NCBI GenBank assembly: GCA_035651995.1
Contig: DASRER010000045.1
Span: forward strand, 1-46,947
Origin: Terriglobales bacterium
Lineage (GTDB): Bacteria > Acidobacteriota > Terriglobia > Terriglobales > Acidobacteriaceae
Length of the DNA: 46,947 bases
Direction of reading: 5' to 3'
Below are positions 8,557 to 17,079 of the stretch, piece by piece. The position numbers were made by a program, and so were the translations under genes. Below the pieces are notes generated by a model, which did no database searches, was not told the origin of the DNA, and was given only the letters and a program-made list of their open reading frames with translations. Each line of letters starts with the position of its first letter. The stretch's first letter is position 1.

Positions 8557-8570
8557 CAAGCTGCGTCTCT
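8541..8570 (-). terminator. Rho-independent terminator overlapping the lysS stop codon
   Basis: Read on the minus strand, AGAGACGCAGC (8560-8570) pairs with GCTACGTCTCT (8547-8557) with one wobble, across a minimal loop, and is followed by a run of seven T (8541-8547). It would terminate transcripts coming from the amidohydrolase/T2SS block. The lysS stop (8554-8556) lies in the stem and the T-run is read as AAA codons of lysS, so the site is both coding and regulatory. Confidence 0.75.
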
Positions 8571-8579
8571 GCACAGGCA

Positions 8580-8692
8580 GTCATCCTGAGCGAGCGCGAA
8601 GCGCGAGTCGAAGGATCCCTACCTGGCCCGTGAAGTTGCCATCGGGATCCTTCGGCCGCGCTTCGCTGACACTCAGCCCCGCTCGGGATGAC
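8580..8692. repeat. Long imperfect inverted repeat of the GTCATCC / GGGATCCTTCG family
   Basis: The left end begins GTCATCCTGAGCGAGCGCGA and ends in GAAGGATCCC near 8620. The right end begins GGGATCCTTCGGCCGCGCTT (8645) and ends CGGGATGAC (8692). The arms are complementary with gaps, giving a 113-base cruciform-capable element. A half copy is at 4948-4980. Elements of this look are common in intergenic DNA of environmental bacteria, as far as I recall. Confidence 0.75.
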
Positions 8693-8694
8693 AG

Positions 8695-10260
8695 CTAGTA
8701 AATGTCCGGTTCGTCCGGCGTAATCTTCCGTCCGCCGCGCAGCACGGTATTGATCTTCGCCAGGTTGCCGATGTCGGCCAGCGGATCGGCGTCGAGCAGC
8801 ACCAGGTCGCCGAGTTTGCCGGTTTCGATCGTGCCGCTGTCGGCGTCTTTGCCCATGCTGGCTGCGGTGTTGCGCGTGGCGGCGGTGATGGCCTGTATCG
8901 GCGTCATGCCTGCCTTCACCAGCAGCGCCAGCTCTCGATGAAGTCCCGGGCCGGCGAAGATGAGCGGGTTCCCTGCTCCGCTGCCGGTGACGATGGGAAT
9001 GCCGGCCGCGAGCGCCCGCTTCACGTTCTGCTCGGCGCGCTCCTGCTGCTTCTCCAGCAGCGTGCCGATTCTTTCGCCGGTAGGTTCGCGCGGAGCGGGA
9101 GGCGCGGGCGCAACGGCTTCCTTCTTGCCGTCTCCGCCTTTGGATTTTTGCCTGGTTTCGGCGGCCTTCTTCGCTGCTTCTTCGGCCTTCTTCGCGTCAG
9201 CCTGCGCGGCTTCCATGTCGGCGCGCGTGATCATGCGCTCGTCCAAGACAAGCCGCATCTGCGGCAGCGCGCCTTTCTCGCTGGCAAGGCTCTTCTTCAT
9301 TACGGGCGAAAGGCTGCGCGCGACGAGCGGATCAGCAAGATAGGTCTTCATGGCTTCCGGCTGGATCAGCGTCACCAGATCGCCCTGCGACGCGAGCGAC
9401 GGCAGGAACGCGACCTTCTTGGCCGCCATTTCGGCGAGAACGGCATCGCTGACCACTTCCTCCGAAATGCCCTCGATCACGTCGGCGCCGGCTGCAATCG
9501 CCGTCAGCGCTTCTTCGTTGTAGCTGACCCAGACGAAGACCTTCAGGTCGTGGCCGTGAGCTTCGGTGATGATCAGCTTCAACACGTCGTCGCTCAAGCG
9601 CGGCGCAGGCCGAGCCGCTGGGCCCGAGTCGTAGACAATCTCGAAGGCTTCCCCGCCGTTGTGCGCGACCACGCGCGCCTTCTCGCGCGCCTGGTCCACG
9701 TCCTTGATCTCGTACACCTCGCGCTCCTTCACCATGCGCGCGAGCACGGGATATTGATCGGCAGGAATTCCATCGACTGCGGTGAAGGTCGGCCCGGCAG
9801 CGATCAGGTGCGGCGCGTTGAGCAGATCGAGCGTGGTCCAATGCTGGAAGTAGCGCTGCTCGACCAGATCGCCCTGAATCAGGCGCGCCGAGGTAACACC
9901 GGCGGCGACCAGCGAGTGCATCCAGGCGACGCGCTGCTCTTCACCAACCTCGGCGCGCAGAATGCGGTTCGCGGGGCTGCTGCTGAGCTGCACGCGCGCG
10001 TCGAACAAGCCAGGCACAACGTACTTGCCCGTGCCGTCAATCACCTGCGCGCGAGCGGGAGCATCGACGGCAGCGCCGATCGCCTTGATGCGGCCGTTGT
10101 CGACCAGGATGGAAACGCCCGTCTGGGGCGGCTTTCCCGTGCCGTCGAACAGCGTGACGTTCTTGATGAGCACGGCCGGCGGCGGAAGCTGCGCCGCCAG
10201 CGGAAGCGAGAACAGCAACAGCGTGAGGGCGATGCGGAACAGGGTTCGGCTTGATTGCAC
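8695..10260 (-). CDS. Exported amidohydrolase-family protein lacking the metal ligands (probable pseudoenzyme)
   Basis: The fold is that of the imidazolonepropionase-like amidohydrolases (metal-dependent hydrolases). A signal peptide spans about 1-23, the N-terminal beta-sandwich segment follows, and the C-terminus is typical (GTIETGKLGDLVLLDADPL). The usual metal ligands are replaced. The HxH after PGLxD reads DARVQ (R89, Q91). The lysine of the GADxIK motif is isoleucine (GEAFEIVY, ~208). The histidines of the two following strands are missing (VFVWVSYN near 241-248; ADVIEGI near 259-265). The GTDAG aspartate is glycine (GSGAG, 426-430). A charged Ala/Lys-rich insert, then a Pro-rich one, occupies about 348-395. 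The GTG start at 10258-10260 has AGGAG upstream. It follows gspD by 49 bases on the same strand and ends at the terminator 8541-8570, so it may be the last gene of the secretion operon. Confidence 0.85.
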   Translation of the reverse strand: MQSSRTLFRIALTLLLFSLPLAAQLPPPAVLIKNVTLFDGTGKPPQTGVSILVDNGRIKAIGAAVDAPARAQVIDGTGKYVVPGLFDARVQLSSSPANRILRAEVGEEQRVAWMHSLVAAGVTSARLIQGDLVEQRYFQHWTTLDLLNAPHLIAAGPTFTAVDGIPADQYPVLARMVKEREVYEIKDVDQAREKARVVAHNGGEAFEIVYDSGPAARPAPRLSDDVLKLIITEAHGHDLKVFVWVSYNEEALTAIAAGADVIEGISEEVVSDAVLAEMAAKKVAFLPSLASQGDLVTLIQPEAMKTYLADPLVARSLSPVMKKSLASEKGALPQMRLVLDERMITRADMEAAQADAKKAEEAAKKAAETRQKSKGGDGKKEAVAPAPPAPREPTGERIGTLLEKQQERAEQNVKRALAAGIPIVTGSGAGNPLIFAGPGLHRELALLVKAGMTPIQAITAATRNTAASMGKDADSGTIETGKLGDLVLLDADPLADIGNLAKINTVLRGGRKITPDEPDIY

Positions 10261-10309
10261 CTTCGTACATCTCCTGAGGATGGGCGTTCTACGTCCAATA
10301 TACCTGCTG

Positions 10310-12610
10310 TCAGCGCGTGACAGCCTTCTGGAGGTCCTTCTTCATGTTCTTCATGCGCGAGACAAAGTCGTCGGTGATCGCCGCGCCCTGGGAGAGGTCT
10401 TCGGCGACGTGCGGCGTGATGAGCAGCACCAGTTCAGACCGCGTCGTGGTGCGGGCCGTGGAGCCGAAGAGCATGCCGACACCGGGAATGTCGCCGAGCA
10501 GCGGCACGCGGTTGCGAAGCAGCGTATTGGTGTCGCGAATGATGCCGCCGAGCGCCATCGTCTGGCCGTCCTTCAGCACCACCGTGGTCTGGAACTGAGA
10601 CTTGTTGATCACCGGACCGCTGTTGGCCTGCAACGTGTTCGCGCCCGGAGTGCTGACTTCCTGTGCCACCGTCAAGGTGACGATGCCGCCGGCGTTCACG
10701 CGTGGCGTCACGGTCAGGATGACGCCGGTGTCGCGATACTGCACGCTCTGCGCGAAAAGGCTGGTGCCGCCGTTCGTAACCGGCGTCAGCGCCGAACCGA
10801 TGGGCACCGGGACTTCGCTCCCCACCTGGACCCGCGCGCTGGTGTTGTCGGTCACCAGAATCGAGGGCGCCGAGAGCGTCTTCACGCGTGACCGGTTCTC
10901 CTGCGCGGTGAGGAAGAGCTGGAGAGCGCGCGTATTGCTGAGCACCGCAAAGGTGGACGCCTGAAGCGCCGGGGACTGCCCGGCGGAAAACGACGCCGTT
11001 GTCACCAGCGGGTTGAGATTGCTCTTCTGGTCGAGAAACGCGGAGATTCCGAGCGAGAGGTCGCCGGTGAGCGCAACCTCGTACACGCGCGCGTCAATGA
11101 GCACCTGGCGCGGGAGCACATCGAGTTCCTGGAGTGTGCGCTGGATGACGTCGTAGTCGTGCGGCGTGCACTGGATGATGAGCGCATTGTTACGCTCGTC
11201 GGCCATGATGCGCAGCTCGCCCTGTACGCGCCCCTGTCCGCTTTCAGCCGCCTTGGGCGCGGCTGCGCCTGCCTGCGGGTTCTGCGGCGCGGCATATCCC
11301 TGCGGCGGGCCGAGAAGAAGCGCAGGATTCTCGGCCGAAGGGTTCGCGGCCGCCGGCGGCGCCTTGGCCGGCTGTCCGCCGTACAGCTCGTTGAGGATGT
11401 CGCGCAACTCGGTCGCCTTGGCGTTCTGCACCTTGTAGACGAAGTTGCGGATGCCGACATCGCGCGAAGGCTGATCGAGCTTCTGGATCCAGGATTCGAC
11501 TTCCGGAAAAACTTCCGGCGACGGGCTGATGGCGAGAATCGAATTCAGCCGGTCCATGGGAACGAACTGGATGCCGCTGCTGCCGGTGGTCAGGCCGTAT
11601 CCGGCGAAGACGCTGCGCAACTCGACGATCAGGTTGGCAGCCAGATTGTTCGTGACCGGGAACAGATGCACGCGCTGGCGGCCGAGGACGGGATCGTCGA
11701 AGACGTCAACGATCTGCTGCAGTTGCTTCAGCTTGGCCGAGCTCTCGCTGATCAGCATGATGTTGCCCTTTTCCTGGACAACGATCTGCCCGGCAGAGGA
11801 CATGAACGGCGTGAGGATCTTGCTCATTTCCGACGCCGACATGAACTTCATCGGGACGACCATCAGCGAAAACGCCTCCTCGGGCGGCGGCCCTTCGGCC
11901 TTCTTCGCATAGTGGAAATTCATTGCCTGCTGGCGCGCGTTGGCCAGCGGCACGATGCTGTAGTAGCCGTTCGCCTTCACCGCGGCGGCGCCGTTCAGCT
12001 CCAGGATCATTTCCAGGACGCTGAACAAGTCCTTGCGCGAGACGCTGGTCGAAGTGTTGATGGTCACCGAGCCCTTCACGGCCGGATCGACCACGTAATT
12101 GATCTTCAACTCGCTGCCCACAATGCGCAGCACCTGGTAGAGATCAGCATTTTCCAGGTTCAGAGACACGGCGGCCTCGGGACCGGAACCTTCGGCGGGC
12201 TTCAGGTCAGAGGGCTTGATGTCCGCCGGCTTGCTTTCGGCCGTGGCCGGCTCGCCAGGCTTTTCCTGCGCCGTGGGCGCGGCAGGCGCCGGAGCGGGCG
12301 GCTGCGCGGGCGCAGCTTGCGGCGCGGCTACGGCCGGCGCTGCCGGCGGATTTCCGGCGTCAGGGCAGCTCTCGATGGGACCAAACGGCGTTTCCATCTT
12401 CTGCTTGGGCGCGCCGTTGGGGCACAACGAAGTCTGCTGCTGTTGTGGCGGATTCGCCGGCTGGCCGCCCTGCTGCGCGGCGCCGGAGCGGGGCGCGCGT
12501 GCCGAGGCGACGCCGGCGAATGAAACCAGCGCCAGCACAACCATCATCGTCCGGGGCAATCGCGCGTTTCGAACAAGCTTGGCGGATTTGGGGCTCATCA
12601 TTCGGTTCAC
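10310..12610 (-). CDS. gspD: Type II secretion system secretin GspD
   Basis: GspD forms the outer-membrane channel of the T2SS. The 766-residue precursor has an N-terminal signal segment (about 20-38), then a Pro/Ala/Gln-rich linker (40-145). The linker carries two cysteines (C63, C82) around METPFGPIES. Next come an N0 domain (about 147-225), several N1-N3 repeats (230-490, with a low-complexity insert near 400-460), and the secretin core (about 495-745) with VGSEVPVP, GVILTVTPRV and LLGDIPGVGMLFGS. A short S-domain-like tail (DDFVSRMKNMKKDLQKAV) follows and could bind a pilotin. The start is a GTG at 12608-12610; ATG codons at residues 4 and 5 are alternatives. It is the last conventional T2SS gene of the run. 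Confidence 0.93.
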   Translation of the reverse strand: MNRMMSPKSAKLVRNARLPRTMMVVLALVSFAGVASARAPRSGAAQQGGQPANPPQQQQTSLCPNGAPKQKMETPFGPIESCPDAGNPPAAPAVAAPQAAPAQPPAPAPAAPTAQEKPGEPATAESKPADIKPSDLKPAEGSGPEAAVSLNLENADLYQVLRIVGSELKINYVVDPAVKGSVTINTSTSVSRKDLFSVLEMILELNGAAAVKANGYYSIVPLANARQQAMNFHYAKKAEGPPPEEAFSLMVVPMKFMSASEMSKILTPFMSSAGQIVVQEKGNIMLISESSAKLKQLQQIVDVFDDPVLGRQRVHLFPVTNNLAANLIVELRSVFAGYGLTTGSSGIQFVPMDRLNSILAISPSPEVFPEVESWIQKLDQPSRDVGIRNFVYKVQNAKATELRDILNELYGGQPAKAPPAAANPSAENPALLLGPPQGYAAPQNPQAGAAAPKAAESGQGRVQGELRIMADERNNALIIQCTPHDYDVIQRTLQELDVLPRQVLIDARVYEVALTGDLSLGISAFLDQKSNLNPLVTTASFSAGQSPALQASTFAVLSNTRALQLFLTAQENRSRVKTLSAPSILVTDNTSARVQVGSEVPVPIGSALTPVTNGGTSLFAQSVQYRDTGVILTVTPRVNAGGIVTLTVAQEVSTPGANTLQANSGPVINKSQFQTTVVLKDGQTMALGGIIRDTNTLLRNRVPLLGDIPGVGMLFGSTARTTTRSELVLLITPHVAEDLSQGAAITDDFVSRMKNMKKDLQKAVTR

Positions 12611-12616
12611 TCTGCT

Positions 12617-13303
12617 CTACTTCGAATTTGCGTCTGCCAGGATCGGCCCAAACGGCGTTTCTACGTATCTCTTGCCCGCGGGCGCCGGCGGCAGGCCTGC
12701 CGGAACGAACGGGCTCTGGGGCGCGGCCGGCTGCTGTTGCGGCGGCGCGCTGGCCACGGTCGTGGCGGCCGGAGCACTGGCCGCGGTGGCGACGGCCGGC
12801 GGCGGTGGCGCGCTGGAAGCCTGTGTGCGCACGTGCTCGCGACGGAGGCGGGTGGCGGCGTTGTAGAGCATCACTTCGTTGCGCGAACCATCCGCTTCAA
12901 AGACCACCGATTGCGCGCGGACTTCCGCCAGCTTGTATCCGTTGAAGTTTTCGCCTTCGAGCACTTTGCGCGGCTTGGGATCGCCTTCGGCGCCGAGCAG
13001 CGCAAACTTTTCCTTGCCCAGCATCATGGAGCCGTACACCAGCGGCGGCGGCCCGGAGACGCGGGCCGGCGGCGGCGGCGTGGCGTCGTTGCGCTCGGGA
13101 TGAAACGGGTTCTGCTGCGCCACCACGGCGTAGTCGCGGGCAGGCTCGGCCGGGGGCATGACCGTGGGCAGCTGCGGCCGCGGCCTGATGGCGGCCGGAT
13201 TGTTCTGCGCGTCGTAGCCACGCCAGTCGGCGCGGACGCGGTATCCCAGGCCGCCGGCGGTGGCGGCGAGCAGCACGAGAACCAACCAGCGAGTCTTTCG
13301 CAT
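12617..13303 (-). CDS. T2SS inner-membrane clamp protein, GspC/XpsN-like
   Basis: The position between gspM and gspD is the slot held by xpsN in the Xanthomonas order, where the product links the inner-membrane platform to the secretin. The 228-residue protein has one N-terminal membrane segment (about 5-21). A periplasmic region follows, with PFHPERNDATPPPP and a small beta domain (about 85-150; PPLVYGSMMLGKEKFALLG) resembling the HR domain of GspC. A Pro/Ala-rich tail comes next. No PDZ domain is present. The tail ends KRYVETPFGPILADANSK; ETPFGPI (215-221) also occurs in the GspD linker. The ATG at 13301-13303 follows AGAGGG, which overlaps the gspM stop. The assignment rests on position and architecture more than on sequence signature. 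Confidence 0.72.
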   Translation of the reverse strand: MRKTRWLVLVLLAATAGGLGYRVRADWRGYDAQNNPAAIRPRPQLPTVMPPAEPARDYAVVAQQNPFHPERNDATPPPPARVSGPPPLVYGSMMLGKEKFALLGAEGDPKPRKVLEGENFNGYKLAEVRAQSVVFEADGSRNEVMLYNAATRLRREHVRTQASSAPPPPAVATAASAPAATTVASAPPQQQPAAPQSPFVPAGLPPAPAGKRYVETPFGPILADANSK

Positions 13304-13309
13304 ATCCCT

Positions 13310-13867
13310 CTAAGCACCTTTGGCCATGAGGCCGGAAATCACCAGCGTGCAACGCACCCGCTTTTCCTTCTCCACGCCGAAACTGGTGACCTGAAGCTCG
13401 TCCACCGACACGAGACGATCGGCGTGCGTGACCGCGTTCATGAACTGCGCCACCTGCGTGATAGGCCCGTTCAAATCCAAGCGCACGGGAACGCGCACAT
13501 ATTTCTCCGAGACGGGCGCAGGCGCGAGGAAGTCGCTGCGCTGCACCTCGAGCTGGAGTTCACCGGCGCGCTGCACGAGCCACGACTGCAACTGCGCGCC
13601 GGATTGGGCTGCGTCGGCGGTGGGCAGCAGGCGCTTCTCTTCGGCGTCGAGGCGCAATTGAAGCGCCTGGGTCTGCGCGGCGATCTGCGGGGCGGCGGCG
13701 AGCAGTTCCTTTTCCTGGCGCAGCTTTTTCTCGGCGAGGCGGAGTTGCTCGCCCGAGTCCATGAGCTGGTCCGTCCACGGGAGCACCACCCAGTTCAGCA
13801 GCGCGAAAACCACGGCCGAAGCGGCGGCGAGCATCACGAATTTCTTTTCACGCGCGGCGAGCGTCAT
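13310..13867 (-). CDS. gspM: T2SS assembly protein GspM / PilO-like
   Basis: GspM (PilO-like) is an inner-membrane platform protein that partners with GspL. The 185-residue product has a short cytoplasmic start, one membrane segment (about 10-29), a coiled coil rich in Leu/Glu/Gln (about 38-78) and a ferredoxin-like periplasmic domain (about 90-180) with VRVPVRLDLNGPITQVAQF, as in PilO/GspM. Its ATG overlaps the gspL stop by four bases (ATGA, 13864-13867), indicating coupling. Sequence alone does not separate GspM from PilO; the surrounding pseudopilin genes decide for T2SS. Confidence 0.83.
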   Translation of the reverse strand: MTLAAREKKFVMLAAASAVVFALLNWVVLPWTDQLMDSGEQLRLAEKKLRQEKELLAAAPQIAAQTQALQLRLDAEEKRLLPTADAAQSGAQLQSWLVQRAGELQLEVQRSDFLAPAPVSEKYVRVPVRLDLNGPITQVAQFMNAVTHADRLVSVDELQVTSFGVEKEKRVRCTLVISGLMAKGA

Positions 13868-15360
13868 CGGCTGGCCCTCAGCTTCATCTGCATGCGGAAG
13901 CGCTCGCCCGCAGGATCGCGAGTGAGCGCGCCGGCGAACTGAACGTCATCGAGCTCGTTGCTGGCCTTCAGCGCAGGCAGCAGAACGGAAGCGGACTTGG
14001 CGATGCCGACCAGTTCGACCGTGCCCTGGTGGCAGGTGAAGTTGCTCACCCATGCGTCAGGCGGGAGCTTTTGCGCCACGTCGCTGAGGGCGTCGAGCGG
14101 CCTGCGGCCTTTCTGCTGGAAGTCGCGCAGCGTGGCGAGCCGCTGCTCGATCTTTTCCGACTTCGCCTTCTGCAGCGCGATCTTCTCCGCGCTGCGCTGT
14201 ACCTGCTCGATTTCGTGGCCGTAGCGGCGAAGGAGCAGCCGTTGCTGGACCGGCTTGCGGGCCACCAGCGCGCCCAGCAGAAGCGCGTCGAGCACCAGCA
14301 GCGCGATGAGCGGCGCGTTGCGCCAGCGCCGGCGCGCGGCGCGCAGTTCGCGCGGCAGCAGGTTGAGCCGATAGTCGCCGGCCCAGCTCAGGCCGTCGAG
14401 CGCCAGGGCGATCGCGCCCCAGAATTCTTCGCTGCCAGAGTCGCGCGCTTCGACCGTCTCGCTGACTTCTTCCGCCTGGCAGAAATAGCTGAGGCGCTCG
14501 ACCGTTCCGAGCGACGCCAGCGGTTCGCGCCAGTCTTCCGAGCCCGGGCCGGCGACCAGGATCGTGAATGGCTCGGCGCGCGTGGTGCGAAGCGTGGCCA
14601 GCGACTGTTGGACCTGTGCGGCAACAGCATCGGCGTTCGCGGCGACGAAACTGCGCGACAGCAGGCAGCGCCCATCTTCGACAACGGCGAGTTCGACCTC
14701 GGCGCCGCGTGCTTGCAGAACGATGAGGCGAGGCGAGGTCTTCAGGTCGCGGCCCCGCAGGACCCAGTCGAGCGTGGAAAATTGCGCGGTGGTGAGCCGC
14801 GCCGGCGCGTAGCCGGCCTCGCGCAGCAGCGCGGCCAGTTCCTGAACGCGCGTCCGGGGCGCGAAGGCAAGGCTGACGGCAAGCTGCGCGTCGTTCGCGC
14901 CCGAGGGAGCGCCGACGGCCGCGTCCCAGCAGAATTCTTCGTCGTCGCTGGGCTTGTAGAGCCCAAGTTGCAGGTCCAGAACGCTGTCGAGTGATTTCTG
15001 TGCCGCGGCTGGCAACTGCAGATGGCGCACGATCACTTCACGGCGCGGCAGGCCAAGCACCACGGCGGGCTCTTCGGCGGCGCTCGATCCAAGCACGTCG
15101 GCAATGCGCTGCCGCAACTGCTCGGCGCTGAGCTGGGCGAAGTCGTGGATCACGCCCGTCGATGTCAGCCAGCGGCGCTTGTATCCCGGGCGCACGCACG
15201 CCAGAAACAGCGACGCGCCCCGCACTTCGAGGCCGAGCGCGGCGCGCCGCACGCTCCATCCGGAGTGGCGCGTGGTCCGAGCCAGGCGCGGCGTGCGCGC
15301 AACTGGCGCCAGCTTCTTCAGCGACGCGAAGGCGTAGCGGTCAGCGAACATAAGAGTCAT
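13864..15360 (-). CDS. gspL: T2SS assembly protein GspL (PilM-PilN-like fusion)
   Basis: GspL recruits the GspE ATPase to the inner membrane. The 498-residue product has a cytoplasmic actin-like (PilM-type) domain (about 40-340), with LGLPRREVIVRHLQLPA and a C-terminal WGAIALALDGLSW. One membrane segment lies near 352-372. A short coiled coil and a PilN-type periplasmic domain (about 410-495; LSDVAQKLPPDAWVSNF) follow. The first ~35 residues, basic and proline-containing, look non-homologous; the ATG at 15351 (residue 4) is an alternative start. The gene overlaps gspK by 20 bases upstream and gspM by four downstream. Confidence 0.85.
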   Translation of the reverse strand: MTLMFADRYAFASLKKLAPVARTPRLARTTRHSGWSVRRAALGLEVRGASLFLACVRPGYKRRWLTSTGVIHDFAQLSAEQLRQRIADVLGSSAAEEPAVVLGLPRREVIVRHLQLPAAAQKSLDSVLDLQLGLYKPSDDEEFCWDAAVGAPSGANDAQLAVSLAFAPRTRVQELAALLREAGYAPARLTTAQFSTLDWVLRGRDLKTSPRLIVLQARGAEVELAVVEDGRCLLSRSFVAANADAVAAQVQQSLATLRTTRAEPFTILVAGPGSEDWREPLASLGTVERLSYFCQAEEVSETVEARDSGSEEFWGAIALALDGLSWAGDYRLNLLPRELRAARRRWRNAPLIALLVLDALLLGALVARKPVQQRLLLRRYGHEIEQVQRSAEKIALQKAKSEKIEQRLATLRDFQQKGRRPLDALSDVAQKLPPDAWVSNFTCHQGTVELVGIAKSASVLLPALKASNELDDVQFAGALTRDPAGERFRMQMKLRASR

Positions 15361-16384
15361 CCCAACTGAGAATGGCGAACGGGACCGCCGGCGCTTCGCT
15401 CGAGACCGGCTGCCCGCTCGCGTTCACCAGCCGTCCGAACTGGTCGCGGTGCGTCGCCGGCTGAAAACCGCCCACCTGCACGACGGCGCGGACGCGCGAC
15501 GTGATGCCGCTGGGCGTCACACCGGCAGCAATCAGCGAGTAGCGGCCGCTGCTGGAAGTGCTCAGATAGTTCATCGTGTCGGTCGAGAGCAGCACCGGAT
15601 TGTCGTGCACGAAGTCGCTGACCGCGGCGTAAGGCTTCCGCTCGCGTCCCGCGATGATGAGCCGCGCGGTGGCGGGATCCATCGCGGGAATCGCCATCAG
15701 CACCGCATACGGCGCGTAATTGATGTTCACCGCCGCGGCGTGCGAGTGCACGGTCAGGCAATCCACCAGGCCGGGCCGGCGAGTGACTTCGCCTTGGTCA
15801 CTGACCGCGTAGCCTCCATAGAAAAGCTCAGGCGTTACGCCGCGCGCCAGGAGCAGCTCTTCGACCGAACGGAAATCGGCGTTGGCCGGGTGATAAGGCT
15901 CGCCAAGATTGCTGTAGTAGCCGTCTTCGGCGCCGCCGGGGCGCGTGTCGGAGTCGGCATCGCGCCAATCTTCGATCGCGGCAGCCAGGTCATGCGCCTG
16001 CTGGAATTGCAGTCCGAGATTCATGAACAGGCGCTCGAGGACTTCAGGCGGCGTTGCGTTGACGTCGAATTTGCCCGATTCGTCCTGAACGTCGATGTTG
16101 ATGCGCGTGTCGCCTTCCGTCCACGTGAGTTCGCGCTGGCCGGGTACGAAAGGCGCCGGCTTGGCCGGATCGCTGCTCACGGCCGTCAGCATCGGGATTG
16201 CCTTGTATACGGCGCCGCGGGCGAGGTAGTGCGCCTGCAGGCCTTCTTTGCGCGCGCGCAGTTCTTCACCGCCGCCGCGTACGGTGGTGGAGAGCGCGAA
16301 GGCGAGCGCCGTTAGCAGGAACACGCCCCACATTACGGCGATGAGCACCACGCCGCGCTGCCGGGTTTTGTGGGCGCGCCTCAC
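15341..16384 (-). CDS. gspK: T2SS minor pseudopilin GspK
   Basis: GspK caps the pseudopilus tip with GspI and GspJ. The 347-residue product has a short basic leader ending KTRQRG before VVLIAVMWGVFLLTALAF, the hydrophobic N-helix. It lacks the Glu at position 5 of the mature protein, as GspK proteins usually do. The large globular domain follows, including DESGKFDVNA and AAIEDWRDADSDTRPGGAED, a stretch typical of the calcium-binding part of GspK. I set the start at GTG 16382-16384 because it overlaps the gspJ TGA and has GGGAGG upstream. Longer in-frame versions run antisense-like through gspJ. Confidence 0.9.
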   Translation of the reverse strand: MRRAHKTRQRGVVLIAVMWGVFLLTALAFALSTTVRGGGEELRARKEGLQAHYLARGAVYKAIPMLTAVSSDPAKPAPFVPGQRELTWTEGDTRINIDVQDESGKFDVNATPPEVLERLFMNLGLQFQQAHDLAAAIEDWRDADSDTRPGGAEDGYYSNLGEPYHPANADFRSVEELLLARGVTPELFYGGYAVSDQGEVTRRPGLVDCLTVHSHAAAVNINYAPYAVLMAIPAMDPATARLIIAGRERKPYAAVSDFVHDNPVLLSTDTMNYLSTSSSGRYSLIAAGVTPSGITSRVRAVVQVGGFQPATHRDQFGRLVNASGQPVSSEAPAVPFAILSWDDSYVR

Positions 16385-17079
16385 TGCTGCCTCCCTGCCT
16401 GCGCCGGATCGCGAGTGAGTGTGACCGGAAGCGTCACGGTTTCGATCTGGCTGCCACGCGTCCACTCGATGCGCACGCCGCACGGCAGGCGATCGTGCTG
16501 CTCGGGGTCCCACTCGGCGATCCACTGCGCCGGCTGCTGCGGCGTTGCGGTCAGCAGGTAGGCAAGGCGGATGCGATCGGCGGGATCGCCCACCGGCTCG
16601 CTGGCCGGCTCAACCCATCCGCCGAAGCGCAGGCCGTAGTCGCGATACAGCTCGCGGACGATGGAGTCGTTGTCGGTGAGCGCAGATTCGCTGACGAACA
16701 GTTGGCGCTTGCCTTCGGGCGCTTCGGCCACGCGGTAGCGCGCGAGAAACGCGGGCCGCGAGCGGTCGGCCTGCCAGGACTCACCGCTCACAAAGCGCAG
16801 TTCCGTGGACGAGCCGCTGAAGTCAACGATCGAAATGGGTTTTTCATCGCGTTTGATTTGCAGGACGCGCGGCGAGGCAGCCGCAACCTGGCGCGCGAGC
16901 AGCTCGACCCCGGCCACGACGCGGGCGCGATCGGCAAGGCGCTGTTCGCCGCGGCGCCATGCGTTCGCGCCCAGGCGCAGGCCCATGAAGAGGATGAGGA
17001 TGATGGCGGACGTCATGCTGATGGCGATGACCACCTCCATCAGGGTGAAGCCGGCGGAACGCGGGCGCTGGCGGGTCAT
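16381..17079 (-). CDS. gspJ: T2SS minor pseudopilin GspJ
   Basis: GspJ is a minor pseudopilin of the tip complex. The 232-residue product begins MTRQRPRSAG, with the prepilin cleavage site before FTLMEVVIAISMTSAIILIL (Glu at +5). A long beta-rich domain follows that ends near WTRGSQIETVTLPVTL. The ATG at 17077-17079 overlaps the gspI stop (ATGA), which decides against an upstream in-frame ATG ten codons earlier. Its own stop overlaps the GTG of gspK. Confidence 0.9.
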   Translation of the reverse strand: MTRQRPRSAGFTLMEVVIAISMTSAIILILFMGLRLGANAWRRGEQRLADRARVVAGVELLARQVAAASPRVLQIKRDEKPISIVDFSGSSTELRFVSGESWQADRSRPAFLARYRVAEAPEGKRQLFVSESALTDNDSIVRELYRDYGLRFGGWVEPASEPVGDPADRIRLAYLLTATPQQPAQWIAEWDPEQHDRLPCGVRIEWTRGSQIETVTLPVTLTRDPAQAGRQQ

